Positions 1 through 7,068 are shown, counted from the stretch's first letter. The stretch: 64,000 nt of DNA from Halomarinibacterium sp041392125 (GCA_041392125.1 JAWKMR010000003.1:310001-374000); one strand, 5' to 3'. The notes: a model not told the origin generated them from the letters alone. Translations and numbers: made by a program.

Positions 1-269
1 TTTGTGAGATATCCTTCATTCCCTGAAGGGACTTTTCTGAATAAATGCGCTGCAATAACAGACCCCAACATGGCATCGCCAAGAAATTCTAAACGTTCAT
101 AATTTTGTGGTTTGCCTTCACTGTTGGTAGAATTCATAGAGCGATGGGTAAAGGCCTCTTCATAAATACCAATATTATAGGGTTTAAAACCTATTATTTT
201 TTTTATGGCATAATAAAATTCTTCATTCGTTGAAGAACGAGAAGAAAATATATTCTTTAAAGAAGCCAT
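1..269 (-). CDS. rnc: Ribonuclease III, N-terminal part (runs off the left edge)
   Basis: Double-strand-specific endoribonuclease for rRNA and mRNA processing. Reading leftwards from the ATG at 267-269, the 89 visible residues contain the RNase III signature ERLEFLGDAMLG at about residues 58-69, which carries the acidic metal-binding residues, preceded by an EEAFTHRS segment typical of the family. The remaining catalytic part and the dsRNA-binding domain lie outside the window. It starts 5 bases after the fabF stop, so acpP-fabF-rnc look like one transcript, an order common in Bacteroidota. The start is chosen because it is the only ATG giving the family N-terminus. Confidence 0.93.
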   Translation of the reverse strand, partial: MASLKNIFSSRSSTNEEFYYAIKKIIGFKPYNIGIYEEAFTHRSMNSTNSEGKPQNYERLEFLGDAMLGSVIAAHLFRKVPSGNEGYLT

Positions 270-274
270 AGGTA

Positions 275-1528
275 TTAATTATCAAGTCTCTTGAAGAGGA
301 CGCAGGCATTATGCCCTCCAAAACCAAAAGTATTACTCATAGCCACATTAATAGTGCGTGATTGAGCTTTATTAAGTGTTAGGTTTAAAGAAGGGTCAAT
401 ATTCTCATCAACGGTAGTATGATTTATGGTAGGAGGAACCATATTGTGTTCCATGGCAAGAATAGAAGCGATAGCTTCTATGGCCCCTGCGGCACCCAAG
501 AGGTGGCCCGTCATGGATTTTGTAGAGTTGATGTTTATTTTAGACGCATGGGCTCCAAAAACACTGGTAATAGCCTTTAATTCTGCAACATCACCTAAAG
601 GAGTAGAAGTTCCGTGAGTATTAATTGCATCTACATCTTCAGGTTTCATCCCTGCATCATTAAGACAATTAAGCATTACTCGTTCTACACCAATTCCATC
701 GGGGTGTGGGGCTGTCATATGATAGGCATCACTAGACATTCCGCCACCCACAACTTCTGCATAAATTTTAGCACCACGTTTTTTGGCGTGTTCATATTCT
801 TCTAAAATAAGCGCTCCGGCACCCTCTCCAAGAACAAAACCATCCCGTGTAGCATCAAAAGGTCTTGAAGCTGTTTCGGGGCTTTCATTTCTGGTAGATA
901 ATGCATGCATGGCGTTAAAACCACCCATTCCAGCTTTCGTTACGGCGGCTTCACTACCCCCTGTAACAATAATATCACAATGCCCTAAACGAATATAGTT
1001 TAAAGCATCAATTAAGGCATTTGCTGAAGAGGCACAGGCCGAAACTGTGGTATAGTTTGGCCCCATAAAACCGTGCTTAATAGAGATATTACCTGGGGCA
1101 ATATCGGCAATCATTTTAGGAATAAAGAAGGGGTTGAAACGTGGTGTTCCATCCCCTTCTGCAAAATTTATTACTTCATCCTGAAAGGTTTCCAATCCGC
1201 CAATACCGGCTCCCCAAATTACCCCAACACGAAATTTATCGATTTTTTCGAGGTCAATATTAGCATCTTTAATTGCTTCATCGGAAGAAACCAAAGCATA
1301 TTGGGCAAAGCGATCTAGTTTTCGGACTTCTTTCCTATCAAAATGTTCATTAGGATCATAGTTCTTAATTTCACAAGCGAATTTTGTTTTGAACTTTTCA
1401 GTATCAAAATAGGTAATGGGAGCACAACCACTTTTGCCATTTTTAAGACCATCCCAATATTCCTGGATGTTATTGCCAATAGGGGTAAGTGCGCCAAGAC
1501 CCGTTACTACAACTCGCTTAAGTGCCAT
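275..1528 (-). CDS. fabF: Beta-ketoacyl-ACP synthase II (KAS II)
   Basis: Condenses malonyl-ACP with acyl-ACP in fatty-acid elongation, in the cytoplasm. The 417-residue length is standard. The N-terminus KRVVVTGLGALTPIG is characteristic; the nucleophile is Cys165 in TVSACASS, and the two catalytic histidines sit in NTHGTSTPLGD (near 305) and SMTGHLLGAAGA (near 340), so the Cys-His-His triad is complete. It lies 9 bases downstream of acpP and 5 bases upstream of rnc on the same strand, consistent with an acpP-fabF-rnc operon. FabB is an alternative subclass, but the linkage to acpP favours FabF. Confidence 0.96.
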   Translation of the reverse strand: MALKRVVVTGLGALTPIGNNIQEYWDGLKNGKSGCAPITYFDTEKFKTKFACEIKNYDPNEHFDRKEVRKLDRFAQYALVSSDEAIKDANIDLEKIDKFRVGVIWGAGIGGLETFQDEVINFAEGDGTPRFNPFFIPKMIADIAPGNISIKHGFMGPNYTTVSACASSANALIDALNYIRLGHCDIIVTGGSEAAVTKAGMGGFNAMHALSTRNESPETASRPFDATRDGFVLGEGAGALILEEYEHAKKRGAKIYAEVVGGGMSSDAYHMTAPHPDGIGVERVMLNCLNDAGMKPEDVDAINTHGTSTPLGDVAELKAITSVFGAHASKININSTKSMTGHLLGAAGAIEAIASILAMEHNMVPPTINHTTVDENIDPSLNLTLNKAQSRTINVAMSNTFGFGGHNACVLFKRLDN

Positions 1529-1537
1529 AGTAGCGAT

Positions 1538-1771
1538 TTATTTTGCTGCTTCTATATAAGAAATTGCTTGACCAACGGTCGCAATATTTTCAGCTTGATC
1601 GTCTGGAATTTGAATATCAAATTCTTTTTCAAATTCCATGATAAGCTCTACCGTATCCAATGAATCGGCTCCTAAGTCATTTGTGAAGCTAGCTTCGTTT
1701 ACAACTTCGTTTTCGTCAACACCTAATTTGTCTACGATAATCGCTTTTACTCTTGATGCAATGTCTGACAT
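1538..1771 (-). CDS. acpP: Acyl carrier protein
   Basis: Carries growing acyl chains on a phosphopantetheine arm. The 77 residues are acidic and end-to-end with the family. The attachment serine is Ser37 in GADSLDTVELIMEFE, the near-invariant DSL motif recognised by holo-ACP synthase. First gene of the acpP-fabF-rnc series. A good Bacteroidota -7 box is read on this strand at 1804-1811, about 30 bases upstream of the start. Nothing unusual is seen in the protein. Confidence 0.97.
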   Translation of the reverse strand: MSDIASRVKAIIVDKLGVDENEVVNEASFTNDLGADSLDTVELIMEFEKEFDIQIPDDQAENIATVGQAISYIEAAK

Positions 1772-1803
1772 AATTCTTAATTTTTAGATTTAATTACAAG
1801 TGG

Positions 1804-1811
1804 CAAAAATA
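1804..1811 (-). promoter_or_regulatory. -7 promoter box of acpP
   Basis: On the minus strand this reads TATTTTTG, matching the Bacteroidota -7 consensus TAnnTTTG. It lies 32 bases upstream of the acpP ATG, leaving a leader of roughly 28 bases. I see no convincing -33 TTG at standard spacing. Confidence 0.55.
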
Positions 1812-1832
1812 AAATATTTTAATTTAAAACAC

Positions 1833-1850
1833 CATTTTGTAAACAAAATG
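1833..1850. promoter_or_regulatory. Inverted repeat CATTTTG-N4-CAAAATG (possible operator)
   Basis: Two perfect 7-base arms (1833-1839 and 1844-1850) around TAAA. It sits just upstream of the acpP -7 box in the 260-bp divergent space between acpP and purN. Position and symmetry suit a dimeric regulator of the fatty-acid operon, but no regulator is identified, and AT-rich palindromes arise by chance. Confidence 0.3.
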
Positions 1851-1983
1851 TGAGGTTTCCTTTTTTGAAAGGAATTTTAAAGTTACTATAATTTTATGTG
1901 ATTTCAATTTTTGGATAAAATTATTTTTCTTCTAGAAAGGAAGTCCCTTTTAAATATTTTGGGAGAAGTAATCCCTATTGCCT

Positions 1984-1991
1984 TACTTTTG
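1984..1991 (+). promoter_or_regulatory. -7 promoter box of purN
   Basis: TACTTTTG matches TAnnTTTG. A TTTG at 1958-1961 could be the -33 element, with a long 22-base spacer. The purN ATG is 40 bases downstream. Confidence 0.5.
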
Positions 1992-2031
1992 TTTTATTAT
2001 TTATTACTTCTGTGATTACTAAGGAAATTTT

Positions 2032-2604
2032 ATGGAGAAACGCATTGTAATTTTTGCTTCGGGTAGCGGTACCAATACCCAAAACATCATGGAATACTTT
2101 CAACACAGCAAAATAGCCAAAGTTATTCGCGTGCTCTCTAACAATAAGAATGCCAAAGTACTAGAAAGGGCAAAAGCCTTTAAAACAAAGACTTCGTCTT
2201 TCACAAAAGAAGAATTACAAGCTGAAAATAGTGTCTTAAAAACCCTCCAAAAAGACAACCCGGATCTTATTGTGCTTGCTGGTTTTTTATGGAAGTTTCC
2301 AGAATTAATTTTAAAGGAGTTCCCTAATAAGGTAATCAATATTCATCCGGCATTGTTGCCTAAATATGGCGGAAAAGGGATGTATGGAAGGTTTGTACAC
2401 GAAGCCGTGGTAAAAAATAAAGAAAAAGAAACCGGAATTACCATTCATTATGTAAACGAGCACTACGACGAAGGGGCTGTTATTTTTCAGAAAAGTGTTC
2501 CTCTTTCGGTAAAAGATACTCCAGAAAGCGTTGCCGAAAAAGTACACCGGTTGGAATACCAATGGTTTCCAAAAATTATCGAAGAAATACTTCAAAATGG
2601 CTAA
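2032..2604 (+). CDS. purN: Phosphoribosylglycinamide formyltransferase (GAR transformylase)
   Basis: Transfers a formyl group from 10-formyl-THF to GAR, the third step of de novo purine synthesis. The 190 residues begin with the phosphate-binding FASGSGTNTQNI loop. The catalytic segment is present as NIHPALLPKYGGKGMYG (Asn-x-His near 103-105), followed by the conserved GITIHYVNEHYDEGAVIFQ containing the catalytic Asp. The stop overlaps the start of the RNase HI gene (ATGGCTAA). purF lies 1.7 kb downstream on the same strand. Confidence 0.96.
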   Translation: MEKRIVIFASGSGTNTQNIMEYFQHSKIAKVIRVLSNNKNAKVLERAKAFKTKTSSFTKEELQAENSVLKTLQKDNPDLIVLAGFLWKFPELILKEFPNKVINIHPALLPKYGGKGMYGRFVHEAVVKNKEKETGITIHYVNEHYDEGAVIFQKSVPLSVKDTPESVAEKVHRLEYQWFPKIIEEILQNG

Positions 2605-3235
2605 AAAAGAAAAGTTTTATGTAGTATGGTTTGGGAGTCCTACCGGTATTTTTGGAAGCTGGGAGGAGTGTCAACGTTCTATTAAAGGAGTAAAAGGAGC
2701 TCAGTACATGGCTTTCGAATCTTTTGCTGAAGCGAAAGAAGCCTACCAAAAAGAGTATTCAGATTATAAAGGTAAAAGCGGGAAAAACAAAAAAGGCCTG
2801 TCTGAAGAAACATTGAAAAAAATTGGCGAACCAGACCTATATTCTATTTCGGTAGATGCCGCCTCCAGTGGAAATCCGGGAAAAATGGAATACCGAGGGG
2901 TGGACACACAAACTGGCAAACAATTGTTTCATCAAGGTCCTTTTGCCCAAGGGACCAATAATATTGGTGAGTTTTTGGCCATTGTGCACGGATTGGCGTT
3001 GCTGAAACAAAAAAACAGTAATCGTATTATTTACACAGACAGTAAAATTGCTATGGGATGGGTAAAAAAGAAAAAATGCAACACCAAATTGAGTCCCTCT
3101 GCTAAGAATAAACCTGTATTGGAGCTCGTTAGCCGTGCCGAAACTTGGTTGAAAAACAATTTGTACACCACCAAAATTGTAAAATGGGAGACCAAAGCAT
3201 GGGGGGAGATTCCAGCCGATTTTGGGAGGAAATAG
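2597..3235 (+). CDS. Ribonuclease HI with N-terminal viroplasmin (hybrid-binding) domain
   Basis: Cleaves RNA in RNA-DNA hybrids. I start it at the ATG at 2597, which overlaps purN by 8 bases and gives the N-terminus MAKKEKFYVVWFG; an upstream in-frame ATG would add 22 residues copied from the purN region. Residues 1-50 form the caulimovirus-viroplasmin/RNase H1 hybrid-binding domain (VVWFGSPTGIFGSWEECQ). The catalytic domain follows, with acidic residues in SVDAASSGNPG, NNIGEFLAIVHG, YTDSKIA and a final ADFGRK. All four expected carboxylates of the Bacillus halodurans-type enzyme are therefore visible. 212 residues. Confidence 0.93.
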   Translation: MAKKEKFYVVWFGSPTGIFGSWEECQRSIKGVKGAQYMAFESFAEAKEAYQKEYSDYKGKSGKNKKGLSEETLKKIGEPDLYSISVDAASSGNPGKMEYRGVDTQTGKQLFHQGPFAQGTNNIGEFLAIVHGLALLKQKNSNRIIYTDSKIAMGWVKKKKCNTKLSPSAKNKPVLELVSRAETWLKNNLYTTKIVKWETKAWGEIPADFGRK

Positions 3236-3272
3236 GTGAAAAATCGTGTTAGTTTTTCTACCTACAAAAGCG

Positions 3273-3280
3273 TATCTTTG
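3273..3280 (+). promoter_or_regulatory. -7 promoter box of the PfkB kinase gene
   Basis: TATCTTTG, a perfect TAnnTTTG match, 23 bases before the ATG at 3304 and 37 bases after the RNase HI stop. The kinase therefore probably has its own transcript. Confidence 0.55.
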
Positions 3281-3303
3281 CCCCTCACAATTGTAACGCT
3301 TTT

Positions 3304-4227
3304 ATGAGCAAACTGGTTATTGTAGGTACGGTTGCCTTCGACGCTATTGAAACTCCCTTTGGAAAAACCGATAAAATTTTAGGTGGTGCAGCTACCTTTA
3401 TAGGCTTAGCAGCTTCTCAATTTCATGTAGACGGAGCTATTGTTTCTGTAGTGGGAGGTGATTTCCCCGAGGAATATTTAGAGATGTTGAAAGAAAAAGG
3501 ATTGGATATTTCAGCATTAGAAGTAGTACAAAATGGAAAAACCTTCTTTTGGGCAGGAAAGTATCATAACGATATGAATTCGCGCGACACCCTTGTTACT
3601 GAATTAAACGTTTTGGCAGATTTTAACCCTGTGGTTCCCACGGCTTATAAAGATGCTGAAGTTGTTATGTTAGGAAATCTTCATCCCTTAGTTCAGCTTA
3701 GTGTTATAGAACAAATGAAAAATCCTAAGTTAATTATCCTGGACACCATGAATTTTTGGATGGACCACGCTTGGGATGATTTGATGAAAGTGATTGCTAA
3801 AGTAGATGTCATCACCATCAACGATGAAGAAGCTCGGCAACTTACTAAAGAATATTCTTTAGTAATCGCAGCTCAAAAAATTATGACTTTGGGTCCCAAA
3901 TATGTAGTTATTAAAAAAGGAGAACACGGAGCCTTATTATTTCATAAAGAAGAGATTTTCTTTGCTCCGGCATTGCCTCTGGAAGAGGTTTTTGATCCTA
4001 CCGGAGCCGGAGACACCTTTGCAGGTGGTTTTGCAGGCTATTTAGCCAAAACAGGCGATGTGTCTTTTGAAAATATGAAAAGAGCCATTATTCATGGCTC
4101 TGCATTAGCCTCTTTTTGTGTCGAGCGATTTGGAACCGAAAGATTACTTTCACTTACTAAACCCGAACTACAAAAACGATTACAACAATTTAAGAATTTA
4201 ACTCAATTTCATATTGAATTAACATAA
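3304..4227 (+). CDS. PfkB-family carbohydrate/nucleoside kinase
   Basis: ATP-dependent ribokinase-like fold enzyme of 307 residues. The N-terminal motif GGAATFIGLAAS matches PfkB signature 1. The C-terminal signature FDPTGAGDTFAGGFAGYLA holds the catalytic Asp and the anion hole. Substrate cannot be read from sequence; sugar, adenosine-like or phosphosugar kinase are all possible. It is transcribed with purN and purF around it and ends at an intrinsic terminator (4232-4256), so co-transcription with purF is not expected. A nucleoside substrate would fit the purine neighbours, but that is inference only. Confidence 0.88.
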   Translation: MSKLVIVGTVAFDAIETPFGKTDKILGGAATFIGLAASQFHVDGAIVSVVGGDFPEEYLEMLKEKGLDISALEVVQNGKTFFWAGKYHNDMNSRDTLVTELNVLADFNPVVPTAYKDAEVVMLGNLHPLVQLSVIEQMKNPKLIILDTMNFWMDHAWDDLMKVIAKVDVITINDEEARQLTKEYSLVIAAQKIMTLGPKYVVIKKGEHGALLFHKEEIFFAPALPLEEVFDPTGAGDTFAGGFAGYLAKTGDVSFENMKRAIIHGSALASFCVERFGTERLLSLTKPELQKRLQQFKNLTQFHIELT

Positions 4228-4231
4228 TAAC

Positions 4232-4256
4232 ACGCCCTGAATTTCGGGGCGTTTTT
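4232..4256 (+). terminator. Intrinsic terminator after the PfkB kinase gene
   Basis: An 8-bp stem ACGCCCTG / CGGGGCGT (one T-G wobble) with loop AATTT, followed directly by a T run. It lies 4 bases after the kinase stop and just before purF. Confidence 0.8.
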
Positions 4257-4278
4257 AATTTTGACTTTTTCAGAAGTT

Positions 4279-6177
4279 ATGAGCGACCAACTAAAACACG
4301 AATGCGGAATTGCCTTAGTCAGGTTACTAAAACCGTTAGAGTTTTACAAAGAAAAATACGGCACCGCCTTTTATGGGGTCAATAAAATGTATCTCATGAT
4401 GGAGAAGCAGCACAACCGGGGGCAGGACGGTGCAGGTTTTGCAGGCATTAAATTGGATATGAATCCAGGAGAAAGATACATTAGCAGAATCCGCTCTAAT
4501 GCTTCGCAACCTATTCAGGATATTTTTAGTCAAATTAATCAACGAATTAATCAAGAATTTCAGGAACATCCGGAAATTAAAGAGGATATTTCCCTTCAGA
4601 AAAAAAGAATTCCTTACTTAAGTGAATTATACTTAGGTCACGTTCGATATGGAACTTTTGGGGGTAACAGCATTGAAACGGTACATCCCTTTTTACGGCA
4701 AAATAATTGGATGCATCGCAATTTAATCATTGCGGGGAATTTCAATATGACCAACACTACCGAGCTTTTCAATAACCTCATCAAACTCGGGATGCATCCC
4801 AAAGAAAAGGCAGATACCATTACAGTAATGGAAAAAATAGGTCATTTTCTGGACGATGCCGTTCGAAAATTATACAAAAAAGCAAAAGCAGAAGGGCATA
4901 CTAAAAGAGAAGCTTCTCCCTATATTGCCGAGCATCTCAATATTGCAAAAATCCTAAAAAAATCGGCTAAAAACTGGGATGGCGGCTATGCCATGGCTGG
5001 CTTACTAGGTCATGGTGATGCCTTTGTATTAAGAGATCCTGCCGGAATTCGCCCTGCTTACTATTACAAAGATGAAGAAGTCGTGGTAGTCGCTTCAGAA
5101 CGCCCGGCCATTCAGACCGTTTTTAATGTTCCTTTTGAAGAAGTGAAGGAGCTAGACCCGGGTCATGCGCTTATTGTAAAAAAGAATGGTCGATTTAGTA
5201 TTGACAAAATACTAACCCCTCTAGAAAGAAAATCTTGCTCTTTTGAACGCATCTATTTTTCTCGAGGAAGCGATGCCGAAATTTATCAAGAGCGAAAGCA
5301 GTTAGGACGTTTGTTGATGCCAAGGATTCTTTCTGAAATAAATTATGATACTGAAAATACGGTGTTTTCCTTTATCCCAAACACCGCTGAAACTTCCTTT
5401 TATGGAATGTTGGAAGCGGCGCAAGACGAACTCAATAACCAAAAAAATGAAGCCATACTAAAAGAGAAAAATTCACTAACTCCGGAAAGGCTTCAACAAA
5501 TACAGTCGCATAAAATTAGAACCGAAAAACTCGCTATTAAAGATGTGAAGTTAAGAACCTTCATTACCGAAGATAGTAGCCGTGACGATTTGGTGGCGCA
5601 CGTGTACGATGTAACCTATGGGGTTGTAAAACCGAACGACAACTTAGTGGTGATTGATGATAGTATTGTACGCGGCACTACCTTGAAAAAAAGTATTTTA
5701 AAAATGCTGGATAGGTTACATCCCAAACAAATTATTGTGGTTTCTTCAGCCCCTCAAATACGGTACCCGGATTGTTATGGTATTGATATGGCAAGGCTTG
5801 AGCATTTTGTTGCATTTAATGCCGCGCTTGAATTACATAAAGAGAGAGGAACAGTTAGTATCGTTGAAGAAATTTACCATAAATGCAAGGCAGAACTCGA
5901 AAAAGAAGATGCAGAAGTTATAAATCATGTAAAAGAATTTTATGCCCCGTTTACCGATGAGGAAATTTCCATTAAAATAGCGGCTATCATTACTGATGCT
6001 TCAATTCATGCGAATGTAAAAGTAATCTTTCAAAAAGTGGAAGATTTACACAAGGCTTGCCCCAAAAACTTAGGAGATTGGTATTTTACGGGAGACTACC
6101 CCACCAATGGTGGAAAAAAAGTGGTCAATAGGGCTTTTGTTCACTTCTTTGAAGGCAATCCGGAAAGGGCTTATTAA
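4279..6177 (+). CDS. purF: Amidophosphoribosyltransferase (glutamine PRPP amidotransferase)
   Basis: First committed step of purine synthesis: PRPP plus glutamine to phosphoribosylamine. The ATG at 4279 is preferred over the upstream TTG at 4261. At 632 residues it is longer than the roughly 500-residue enterobacterial enzyme, as is usual in Bacteroidota. The class II glutaminase nucleophile is Cys9 (KHECGIA), so an 8-residue propeptide must be removed, as in Bacillus PurF. The glutaminase domain follows (KQHNRGQDGAG, YLGHVRYGTFG). The C-terminal phosphoribosyltransferase domain has the PRPP loop LVVIDDSIVRGTTLKK. No recognisable Fe-S cysteine set was seen. Confidence 0.94.
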   Translation: MSDQLKHECGIALVRLLKPLEFYKEKYGTAFYGVNKMYLMMEKQHNRGQDGAGFAGIKLDMNPGERYISRIRSNASQPIQDIFSQINQRINQEFQEHPEIKEDISLQKKRIPYLSELYLGHVRYGTFGGNSIETVHPFLRQNNWMHRNLIIAGNFNMTNTTELFNNLIKLGMHPKEKADTITVMEKIGHFLDDAVRKLYKKAKAEGHTKREASPYIAEHLNIAKILKKSAKNWDGGYAMAGLLGHGDAFVLRDPAGIRPAYYYKDEEVVVVASERPAIQTVFNVPFEEVKELDPGHALIVKKNGRFSIDKILTPLERKSCSFERIYFSRGSDAEIYQERKQLGRLLMPRILSEINYDTENTVFSFIPNTAETSFYGMLEAAQDELNNQKNEAILKEKNSLTPERLQQIQSHKIRTEKLAIKDVKLRTFITEDSSRDDLVAHVYDVTYGVVKPNDNLVVIDDSIVRGTTLKKSILKMLDRLHPKQIIVVSSAPQIRYPDCYGIDMARLEHFVAFNAALELHKERGTVSIVEEIYHKCKAELEKEDAEVINHVKEFYAPFTDEEISIKIAAIITDASIHANVKVIFQKVEDLHKACPKNLGDWYFTGDYPTNGGKKVVNRAFVHFFEGNPERAY

Positions 6178-6271
6178 TTGATAAAAAGGGTATAAATAGC
6201 CCTTTATCGAAAATTTAAAACACTTTATCTAAAAGTAGGAAAAATCTGTACTTCATAAATGTTTTTTATTC

Positions 6272-6279
6272 TATATTTG
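6272..6279 (+). promoter_or_regulatory. -7 promoter box of small-RNA unit 1
   Basis: TATATTTG matches TAnnTTTG and lies exactly four bases before the start of the conserved ATACCATAGC block. The second copy has the same geometry, which makes the promoter call stronger than a single match. No clear -33 element is seen. Confidence 0.65.
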
Positions 6280-6283
6280 CTCC

Positions 6284-6358
6284 ATACCATAGCATAAGTA
6301 GGTTAAGTTCATGGTAAGATTTGGGGCAAAAAAGGTAAACACTTGTTTACCTTTTTTA
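6284..6358 (+). ncRNA. Candidate small RNA, copy 1 (about 75 nt)
   Basis: The unit starts 4 bases after a -7 box. It has a 5' hairpin closed by TACCAT/ATGGTA (6285-6290 and 6310-6315) around a 19-base loop that is identical in both copies, then a GATTTGGGG segment. It ends in an intrinsic terminator with arms 6328-6340 and 6345-6357 and a six-T tail. Compared with copy 2, an inserted A in the left arm is matched by an inserted T in the right arm, so the stem is preserved. Reading frames are not preserved between copies. I do not recognise the family; a known flavobacterial motif such as Flavo-1 cannot be excluded without a covariance search. Confidence 0.6.
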
Positions 6359-6360
6359 TT
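6328..6360 (+). terminator. Intrinsic terminator of small-RNA unit 1
   Basis: A 13-bp perfect stem, six A plus GGTAAAC against GTTTACC plus six T, with tetraloop ACTT. The inverted repeat continues less perfectly outward as GATTTGGG (6318-6325) against CCCAAATC (6364-6371). Confidence 0.75.
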
Positions 6361-6405
6361 TAACCCAAATCAAGGGGTGGCGAGTGAACTAGGTGAGCGA
6401 GCCGT
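6342..6405 (+). repeat. Structured repeat, copy A1
   Basis: 64 bases identical to copy A2, 83 bases downstream. It begins in the 3' arm of the unit 1 terminator, continues with CCCAAATCAAGGGG, and ends in a 25-base hairpin (6379-6403) with outer GGC/GCC pairs and two tandem G-A/A-G pairs, then GT. Confidence 0.8.
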
Positions 6406-6424
6406 ATCACATGACCCTATTACT

Positions 6425-6488
6425 CTTGTTTACCTTTTTTATTTAACCCAAATCAAGGGGTGGCGAGTGAACTAGGTGAGCGAGCCGT
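6425..6488 (+). repeat. Structured repeat, copy A2
   Basis: Exact 64-base duplicate of A1, but without a small-RNA unit in front, so the GTTTACC-T6 part has no adjacent pairing arm. The tandem-GA hairpin is at 6462-6486. Confidence 0.8.
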
Positions 6489-6618
6489 TTTATAACTCTT
6501 ATAAACATTTGTTCCCCTTTAATTTTTTCAAAATATCCTCTTTATTTTAAAAAAAATGCTTTTTAACGAAAAAAAAAGGATTTTGTCTAAAACAGGTTTT
6601 TTCATTCAAATATTCATA

Positions 6619-6626
6619 TACATTTG
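6619..6626 (+). promoter_or_regulatory. -7 promoter box of small-RNA unit 2
   Basis: TACATTTG matches TAnnTTTG. As in copy 1, exactly four bases separate it from ATACCATAGC. Confidence 0.65.
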
Positions 6627-6630
6627 TTTT

Positions 6631-6706
6631 ATACCATAGCATAAGTAGGTTAAGTTCATGGTAGATTTGGGGCAAAAAAAGGTAAACGCTTGTTTACCTT
6701 TTTTTA
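6631..6706 (+). ncRNA. Candidate small RNA, copy 2 (about 75 nt)
   Basis: Paralogue of the unit at 6284. The first 33 bases are identical; the rest differs by a one-base deletion after ATGGTA, one extra A and one extra T in the two terminator arms, and one loop change (ACTT to GCTT). The paired insertions keep the terminator stem intact (6674-6687 and 6692-6705). It is followed by repeat copies A3-A5. Confidence 0.6.
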
Positions 6707-6753
6707 TTTAACCCAAATCATGGGGTGGCGAGCGAGGTATGCGAGCGTGCCGT
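6689..6753 (+). repeat. Structured repeat, copy A3
   Basis: Diverged copy overlapping the end of small-RNA unit 2. The 25-base hairpin at 6727-6751 keeps the inner tandem G-A pairs. Compared with A1, the pair at hairpin positions 10-16 changes from A-T to G-C and that at 7-19 from T-G to C-G, both compensatory or compatible. Confidence 0.7.
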
Positions 6754-6774
6754 TTCCCATTGCTGCTATAACTA

Positions 6775-6836
6775 TTGTTTACCTTTTTTATTTCCCCAAA
6801 TTGAGGGGTGGCGAGTGAGCGATGCGAACGAGCCGT
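6775..6836 (+). repeat. Structured repeat, copy A4
   Basis: Diverged copy 86 bases after A3. It has a perfect CCCC/GGGG stem around AAATTGA (6794-6808) and a 25-base hairpin at 6810-6834 with both tandem G-A motifs. Pair 7-19 is T-A here, against T-G in A1 and C-G in A3. Confidence 0.7.
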
Positions 6837-6856
6837 TTTAAACCATTCATAAACGC

Positions 6857-6919
6857 TGTTTAGCTTTTTTATTTTCTCCAAATTATGGGGCAGGCGAACG
6901 AACTACTTGAGTGAGCCGT
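6857..6919 (+). repeat. Structured repeat, copy A5 (most diverged)
   Basis: It has its own short hairpin TAAAC-GCT-GTTTA immediately upstream of the T tract, and a 25-base hairpin at 6893-6917 with both tandem G-A motifs. Pair 6-20 is A-T here, against G-C in the other four copies. Confidence 0.6.
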
Positions 6920-7020
6920 TTCACTTTGCATTATAAATCTTTTTCTCCTTTTTTAGTTGTTCACATTGCTGAAGGGGTTACCGCAATAATGTTATTTCCT
7001 TATCATACCTTTTGAAATAA

Positions 7021-7051
7021 AAAAAACCGCTTGCAATACAAGCGGTTTTTT
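7021..7051 (-). terminator. Terminator of the superoxide dismutase gene
   Basis: Perfect 13-bp stem (7021-7033 and 7039-7051), a GC core AACCGCTTG with A and T tracts at both ends and loop CAATA. It could work in both directions. It lies 17 bases after the dismutase stop. Confidence 0.8.
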
Positions 7052-7068
7052 CAATGAATTTAAGCCCT

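Larger units (their letters stand above)
6178..7020. other. Gene-free region with twin small-RNA units and structured repeats
   Basis: No conserved protein frame is visible between purF and the dismutase gene. The region holds two near-identical transcription-unit-like elements (from 6272 and from 6619). It also holds five copies of a roughly 60-base repeat, at 6342, 6425, 6689, 6775 and 6857, with spacing of 81-85 bases inside each cluster. Each repeat combines a T tract, a C-run/G-run hairpin and a hairpin with tandem G-A pairs. The bases from 6489 to 6618 and after 6920 look like plain AT-rich spacer or decayed copies. Confidence 0.8.

Noticed and set aside
6311..6475. A 54-residue reading frame inside small-RNA copy 1 and repeats A1-A2
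   Set aside because: The corresponding frame in copy 2 is broken by single-base insertions and deletions after 17 codons, while the RNA pairing is kept. The region behaves as non-coding.
6342..6919. CRISPR array
   Set aside because: Repeats are about 60 bases with 20-85-base gaps of irregular length, the copies diverge, two share a small-RNA unit upstream, and no cas gene is present.
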